NCBI GenBank assembly: GCA_036023115.1
Contig: JAYKKT010000079.1
Location: forward strand, 11,957,501-12,021,500
Origin: Brasenia schreberi
Taxonomy: Eukaryota > Streptophyta > Magnoliopsida > Nymphaeales > Cabombaceae
Reading direction: 5' to 3'
Length of the DNA: 64,000 nucleotides
The notes under the pieces were generated by a model. The model ran no database searches. It was not told the origin of the DNA and saw only the letters and a program-made list of their open reading frames with translations. Numbering within the stretch: position 1 is the first letter of the stretch; every line of letters starts with the position of its first letter. Positions 57,692-64,000 of the stretch are shown here, in pieces. A program made the position numbers and the translations under genes.

Positions 57692-60417
57692 TGAGTGCAT
57701 GATGAAGTAGATTTGAGTTTTGGGGTCATATTGGATTAAATTATAATAGAGCCCAAATTGCACACTTTTATCCCTTTTATAAGCATCTCAACCTGCTTTT
57801 CTTGGGACCTAAAGTTGCATAAACTAAGACTCAGGATATCACTCCATGTGCTTCAAAATCGCTTTTCTTTCTTTTTAGAGCCTTTTGGCTTTTCACTTTT
57901 CATTGAATATAACATTTCACATATACAAAAGGAATATGTCGATAAAGCATGGATGCAAGGAGAATACATGAAAATCCATTACATCGAATACGAACACAAC
58001 ACACAACAATGACCTAAGAAGATACTAGCTAATCTATAAGTTAAGATATCCCAAAGATAGATTATTTCAATGTTTTAAAAAACAAGAGAATGCCACCGAA
58101 ATAAAGATCATGTTGGTTTCCTAAACTTTCTCAACACTGAAATCAAATGAAAATGATTTGTCCAAAGGATTTAATTTGAATTAGTCCAAAACAAAGTGAA
58201 TTCCATAATTTTGGAACCAAATCCAAAATCACAAATAAATAAAAAGTATAGTCTTCTTAGATTATTGAAACTAGAATCTAAGAATAGTATTGCTGACCAT
58301 GAAAGCAATGACTGAAAGAAATCATGCCATGGGTGAGCAACACTAGAAGTATCATGCATATCCTTGGTTTTAGATTATTTTTAAGAAATACCCTCATATC
58401 ATCAATATAGAAAACAACTATAAAATTCAAGTGAAGGCAACTAAATAGTGAGCCAATAGGAATTACTAGAGGTAACCATTTTTACATAAGGCTCCTCCCA
58501 ATTGAGATGAAATATACCTAAAGGATAAGTACCTCTATGATGTATCAATTTAAGAGCAAGTTCACCAACACTGAATTTTCATACATGAATGTGCTTGGTA
58601 TAATACTTAGTAGCTCGATGCCTATATATTTGTGCACGCTCAACAACTAGTAGTTGTCTCTCACCTAAAAGATCTAATTATGCTAGCCGAGTCTTATGTT
58701 TGACAACATTCAATATTTTAAAAAATACAGTCATGTGAAGAGAAGGCAGTTGAACCTTGTTGGATACTACAACCTCATTACTATATGCTAACTTTAAAGG
58801 TCTACCATTACTAGTAATCCTGATGGAGGTCCTATGTGCCCATAATGTATCATGGAGTTTCTCATGCCAAACTCGACCGTAACCAATGGCTTTCTCTATA
58901 ATGCCAAAGCTTGACCTAAGGAAAAAAATGCTCAGCAATACTAGGAAAATGATACAATCGATCAACATGCGCATTCTTGAAATTAGTTCCTTTATCACAA
59001 ATGATGTCTCTATGAACACTAGAGCGACACAATGCTTTTATTAATGAATGAAGCTATATGTTATCTTAAAACTCTAAATCAAAACACAACTTCAACCCAT
59101 TCGGTAAAGTACCCTGTGACATCTAAAATGAACCAATGACCATTAGATGCAAGTGCAAATGTTGGATCAATGACATTAAATGCCTACGTGAAAAAGGTCT
59201 AAGGATAACTATTTGAATGCAACTTTGATGCAGGTACATAAATGATATGACCATCAATTTGACAATCATGTCAATGTGTGACATGCAACTTAAAGTGGAC
59301 CAATAACAATGTACTCTAAGAATCTTCTTTGCCATCATATGGACGTAAACATGGACACCACTAGACATGTTCGGTTCTGGGTAAACCAGAATCATGGTTC
59401 TTAATCATCTGTTTTGGGTTTCCTAAAACTTGGAACGAAAACCAAAACATCCTAAGACCGGTTCTAGTTCAAATTTCAAAGCCATTGTGCCCTCTAGAAG
59501 TCAAACTCCCCTCCTAACCCAATGGCGGGGTTGGCACAACTGTTGGTTTCATAGGAAATTCAGTTTCAGCAACACAATCTCCCTTGTGCCACATGCACAT
59601 AATGCCCTCCGCCTCAATTGAGTCAATGTATCTGAGTAGGACACTCAAGAATCCCCTTCTTATAGACAATGCCTTTAAGAAGGTGGTGTCGAGAAGATAG
59701 TTTTCTAATGATCTTCCAATCTCTATGGATAGCATGTGATGGAAACTCACTTGTCTCGAAGAAAACATTGATGTCATAAAATGAAGATAAAATATTGTTC
59801 CTAGGCTCAACACTACATATGATAGACTCAATGGAATTTTGCTCATAAGCAGTATGAGCCAACTTTTGAACCTCGACGGATCTAGTGCATAAACTAAAAC
59901 TTAGTGCAAACAAAGAAGCTAGAGAGGACAAACTATCAACGAAAGTATTGTTCTCAAGTATGTGAAAGAACAATAGTCAAACTAGTAGACTAGATTCTAT
60001 GAACAACTGTGTGATAGAGTCACAACTGATCATGTTGTATATGATCTTTAGGCCTTGAGTGAGAACATCATATTAAGCTATTAAGCAACATTGTTAGAAC
60101 ACTCAAAGTGTAGTGGGAATCAAAGTGGGGATCCCTTGGAGAATACTTAGGCAACCCCAACACTTGCCTTAGCTCGAGTCTTAGAAACATCAAAATATAT
60201 TTTTCATGTATGAGTGACTTTCTCACTTAAGAGCACTGGGTGCTTCTATATGTCAATCATTGTAATGATGTGCTCATTTTGAAAACCATTGGATACTAGA
60301 CTTGATCATCTAAAGGTGAACTCACTTAATGATAGGCAAAGACTTGACCTTTTATGGACATCTGGGACTTATACCTAATGTTATATTTTATGGGCAGCAA
60401 CTGCCATTTACCAAGCA
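57692..60417 (-). mobile_element. Ty3/gypsy relic: RNase H end, integrase and its C-terminal module (U2)
   Basis: On the minus strand, 60417-60290 gives the RNase H end, 59970-59620 the integrase N-terminal region (TSEFPSHAIHRDWKIIRKLSSRHHLLKG), 59400-59050 the core (SNGHWFILDVTGYFTEWVEVV), 59019-58678 the later core (GRVWHEKLHDTLWAHRTSIR), and, unlike U1, it runs on at 58590-58440 into the C-terminal GPY/F-type module (VGELALKLIHHRGTYPLG, then NWEEPYVK). 57710-58435 aligns with 31206-31945. This copy shows the original continuity that U1 has lost. Confidence 0.82.
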
Positions 60418-63086
60418 TACTGTAAACACCCAAAAAGAAAATTTTAAAACAAATTTTTTTATTTTTTAGAAATTTTGACTTTCTCAAATAAAAATTACAG
60501 TTTTTGGTCTTTTAAGGGTTTCTCAAATAAAGACATCTTAAATAAACTTAGTTCCACACCAAAATTTTGTAGCAACCTCAAAATAAGGGTATATTGCATC
60601 CATCTAGAAAAAAATCAATTTTGACAAAAGTTCAGAAAAGTGACTATTTTGCCCTCAAGGCCAAATGGTTAGGATTCTGCTTTTTCAAATAACTGCCTTG
60701 AAAGAAAGGATGATTTCAAACCATTTTCTGTAATGAAATAGGTGAAAATGAGACATTGAGAACTAAACCCACAATGTTTGCAAAATGTCAAATTTATAAA
60801 ATTCTTTGAAATTCAAAACCAAATCAATCCAAACGAGACCTAAAAAATTCGCCCAATTGAGGATAGTCTTTCTCTAAGACCCTACACCTAAGGTTTAAAG
60901 TGATTCGAGATCCTACACCCATTAAAAGGATTAAAGTAGTCCGACACCCTATACCCAACAAAGGGTTAAAGTGATTGAAACAATAAATACTAACTCACGG
61001 AGCAAAAACAGGTCACCCATGCAAACAAACATTGGGAATATGACTCAATTGTTTTCAAAAAAGAATATTTGAAGATTTTGTTAAAACTCGATATTTTCAA
61101 ATATATCTCAAATGAAATAGTTTTAAATAATCTAAAAGGAAATATTTAAAACTATAAATTTTAACTGAAAAGATAATCAAGCAAAATAAAATTCCTAAAG
61201 GTTAGGATGAAAGCATATGATCACTCAGAAGAAATGGAGTTTGAAGAAGCATAATTTCAACACCTTTAGGGCTCATCCCAAGCTAAGATCGATCCAATCC
61301 AACACTCGAGATGTTCTATCCCAACGGAGTTGGTGATCATAAGATGTGTAAGATTGAGCTAATTCAAGTCAAGGTTAGAGTCCACTCAAGCCTCAAGTTT
61401 AAGCCAAAGAGCCAAGGAAGGCATCAAAGCAAAGCTATGGCTAAAGCACACGGTTGGGTGGAAATGATTCAACAAGACATTTTTGTTCAAATTAAGACAA
61501 ACTCGAATTAAGTCAAACCAAGGACGAATAATTAAGTCCTACACGATGCAAAGATGGACCATGACTAGCCATGAGCTAGACCAAGTGAAAACCACCCCCT
61601 TGAACTATGCCATGAGGGCGAGCTACATCATAAACCAAGTGAAGACTACACCTAGGCGGGTGGCTCGATCAAGAGTGGGCTAGCCTACATGGCTCCCCAA
61701 AAACTTATACCAGCCCACATGGACTAAGAAGGGGATCACTCCCCAGCCCACATGCACCCATGTGCAGTTATGGATAAGATTTTCTTGAATAAAATCAAAA
61801 TCACATTGAATATCAAGCCAAGACCCAAATCCATGGAAGGCCCTAGAGCCCCCCCTTGAAATCTATAAAAGGGGGCCTTGAGAGTTGGTTTGAGGGATTG
61901 AAGAGAGAGAGAAAATCCTTGAGCAAGAGAGAGAGAAAGAAGGAAAGAGAGAGAGAGGGAAGAAGGAGAAGGAAGAAGAAGAGGTGCCACCCCCTCCAAG
62001 CCACCGACCACCACTCGATCCGCCACAGTAAAGGTCATCTCTTCCCTTCTATTTTTAGATTTCTTTCTTCTTCTCTTTCATTCAATTCAATGTGGTTGTA
62101 ATTAAGGAGCTTATGACTCCATCTATGATGTAATAATTAAGGGTTATACTGTCCAATTTCTTTTACGTTTATCGATGCATGTTATATGCTTGATTTTTTG
62201 TTTCTCCTACCCCAATATACATTGTAAAGTCTTATATCCCTAATCCCCTCTATTCTTATGCTATAATCATAATTTTCTTCATTTACTTCAGTCATTTTAC
62301 ATTTTAATTATTGTAGATTATCTTTTAATTCAAACAAAAAAATGTATTCACGTATCTTGTAAAAACGAAAAATCTTTTTTTTGCACTTTACATACATCTG
62401 ATGTATGATTTTTAATTTCTTACTCTCTGCTCCGAATATGCTAAAATTTTGCAAACCTAATCTATACACATAGATACATTGTAAATAAAATTTGAAGAAT
62501 TTTAAAATCGTATAACATCATAAATAAAATTGGAGAAGACCGAGTAAAATCAGAATAGAGTATATCAAACCTACACTTCCTGCAATAGAGGTTGGGTCAC
62601 AATCCCATAACTTTGTCTATAGTAAACCAATTTTATTTAAAATAGTTCCATTGGAAAGTTGAGATTTATAGCTTTCTAACAAGACTATGTTCATAGAAAT
62701 CGAAGGTCTGTATACCAAGATATAGCCATTTTTTTAAACCTTTGTAGTTTTGTCACAAATCTATCCCGAATATTGAGTAAGGTATGTTCTCGGATTTAAT
62801 TCATCCGTAACACTTAAAATCAAAATAAAAATAGTTCTTGAATCTTTATATCAAGCTGTGTTTTGTGTAAAATATTTAAGATTTTTAGAGATTTGAAAGC
62901 TATAAAAAAATCTGAAAAAGAAAATATGAAAACAAAACGAGTTTATGTTTGTTAAGATTTTGAAACACTTTCATTCAAAGGCTAAGTTCACAATTTTTGT
63001 AAAGTTTTTGGGAATTGAAATTATATTTTAAAAACACACTAGATCTAAAACAATCTTCAAACCATGTAGGCTGACCCTTGAGTATC
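60418..63086 (+). repeat. Long LTR-like sequence with TATA box (U2)
   Basis: Partner of 25691-28371. It begins TGTAAACACCC at 60420, with TATAAAAGGGGGCC at about 61864 and a (GA)n-rich leader at 61900-61980. No partner LTR seen. Confidence 0.4.
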
Positions 63087-63295
63087 CGGACAGTTTCTCG
63101 GGTATCTTTTGGTTTCTCCATATTTCATTAAATAGTCTTGTGAGCCAAGTAATTCCCATTTCTCCTATTATTTTCCAAACTTTTATAGGAATATTGTCTG
63201 GTCCTACCAATTTACAACCCTTCATATATTTAAGAGCCTCTTTGACTTCATTCTTTTCTTTTTCAAAGGGTACCTCTATATTGGACATTTTTGTT
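63087..63295 (-). mobile_element. RTE-type LINE reverse transcriptase fragment
   Basis: The minus strand reads NEVKEALKYMKGCKLVGPDNIPIKVWK, then EMGITWLTRLFNEIWRNQKIPEKL, the start of an RTE-clade RT domain. It is open for about 65 codons and then stops matching exactly at the U2 edge (63086). It is much better preserved than the LINE at 1-2230 and comes from the same clade. It is flanked on the other side by a G-run (63308-63321). Confidence 0.75.
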
Positions 63296-63533
63296 TCTCC
63301 TTTTTTTTTGGGGGGGGGGGGAGACCTCTATATTTGAGGTTTTATTTCCTTCCCTTTCTTTTGACTTTTGTCACTTTCCTTTTTGAGGAGATACCAAATG
63401 GGAAATACCACTCATCCTTTTAGATTATTGACTTAGCCAAAAGTACCCTATTTCCTAATAGCACTTGCTATTTGAAAATACCTTGCTCTTTCAAAACTAG
63501 GCCTCATATGGTAAGTCAAAGATTCTTGAAATA
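63296..63533. other. Spacer with G-run, nothing recognised
   Basis: T-run and G12-13 at 63299-63321, then AT-rich sequence. Confidence 0.35.
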
Positions 63534-64000
63534 TTACCAAATAATTTTGGAAACTCTACTTTTAATAAAACACCAATTTCCTAATTCAGGGTTAGGTAAT
63601 CTATTTTTGGTCCAATTTTCCAGAAATTCATAGGAGATCTTTTTTTTTTTTGAAATATTTTTCAAAGGAAATAAATGACATTCTATACATAATACCTTTT
63701 CAAGTATTGGGCGTTTATTCCTTCCCTCCACATCAACCAACCAGTAAGCATTATTGGAAGTTGCTCATCTTATGACATAAGGACCATCTCACTTGGGTCG
63801 CCATTTACCCAATGGATGTGGGCCACGATGATGGATGGTCTTCAGAACCAGATCTCCTACTTTGAAATCACGAGCCTTCATATGTTTTTCGTAATGTCGG
63901 GATATTTTATGTCTATATGCATATGCATGATCCATGGCAAGAAGTCTTCTTTCATCAATTAGGTCAAGCTCGACCATCCTAGCTTGTTGTAGGGTTTCTA
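63534..64000 (-). mobile_element. Ty3/gypsy integrase C-terminal end, running off the window
   Basis: The minus strand from 64000 reads MVELDLIDERRLLAMDHAYAYRHKISRHY, then HMKARDFKVGDLVLKT and GKWRPKW, the C-terminal integrase linker and GPY/F module. After a short gap with a stop follows NNAYWLVDVEGRNKRPI at about 63760-63710. It belongs to the same broad family as the U1/U2 relics (shared HHRG.HPLG block) but is better preserved over this part. The rest of the element lies beyond the window edge. Confidence 0.75.

Larger units (their letters stand above)
41661..63086 (+). repeat. Segmental duplication unit U2 (partner U1 at 7416-28371)
   Basis: It is the second copy of the 21 kb unit, in direct orientation, 13.3 kb after U1. 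Private changes of U2: about 180 bp lost from the copia 5' LTR (near 44524), about 120 bp lost from the 3' LTR (near 49648), a longer (CT)n, PG lesions, and the Ty3 C-terminal part kept at 57710-58535. The right edge is GAGTATC at 63086, followed directly by LINE sequence. Confidence 0.95.

Noticed and set aside
7416..63086. Idea that the whole unit is one giant transposon
   Set aside because: No terminal repeats or target-site duplications were seen at the edges, and the contents are unrelated elements of different ages on both strands; segmental duplication fits better.
63308..63321. Poly-G as an assembly gap or adapter trace
   Set aside because: Flanking sequence is continuous and plant-like; there is no adapter sequence.

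Overview
This window is plant nuclear DNA, most likely from a flowering plant with a repeat-rich genome. The evidence is exons with plant GT-AG splice junctions, a pollen-type polygalacturonase (PG) family, a pectin methylesterase pro-domain, a plant GT61 glycosyltransferase exon, and relics of Ty1/copia, Ty3/gypsy, RTE-type LINE and hAT elements. The species cannot be read from the sequence. A monocot is possible but unproven. I found no bacterial-type operon, CRISPR array, rRNA or tRNA gene.

Layout. 1-2230 is a dead RTE-type LINE (minus strand). 2621-2980 is an orphan last exon of a GT61 glycosyltransferase. 3.3-7.3 kb holds a small hAT-like MITE, a degenerate copia 3' half (minus), the pro-region of a pectinesterase pseudogene (minus) and an AT-microsatellite with a MITE-like insert. 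From about 7416 to 28371 runs duplication unit U1. A near-identical unit U2 lies at about 41661-63086 in the same orientation. Each unit carries, in order: an unassigned 2.7 kb segment, a complete-length but dead copia element with two LTRs, a 4-5 kb segment with one candidate exon, an orphan PG upstream-flank copy, a PG gene with its promoter, a Ty3/gypsy integrase relic (minus) and a long LTR-like sequence with a TATA box. Between the units (28372-41660) are a Ty3 fragment, a third and truncated PG copy, an LTR element with no coding capacity inserted behind it, a further PG upstream-flank relic and a hAT transposase relic. The window closes with another RTE LINE fragment and another Ty3 integrase end.

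Nothing here looks like a fully intact protein-coding gene. The interest is historical. Both full-length PG copies are pseudogenes, but by different private lesions: U1 has a 248 bp exon-1 deletion, while U2 has a nonsense codon, a 13 bp frameshifting deletion, a changed catalytic motif and a changed poly(A) signal. Each lesion site is intact in the other copy. The copia element shows shared stop codons and a shared internal deletion (older than the duplication) plus private lesions (younger), which gives a relative clock. The locus looks like a tandem PG cluster that expanded by segmental duplication, was invaded by transposons and then decayed.

Limits: all alignments were made by eye. Boundaries are good to a few bases where stated and to tens or hundreds of bases elsewhere. 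Family names rest on motif recognition, not on a search.
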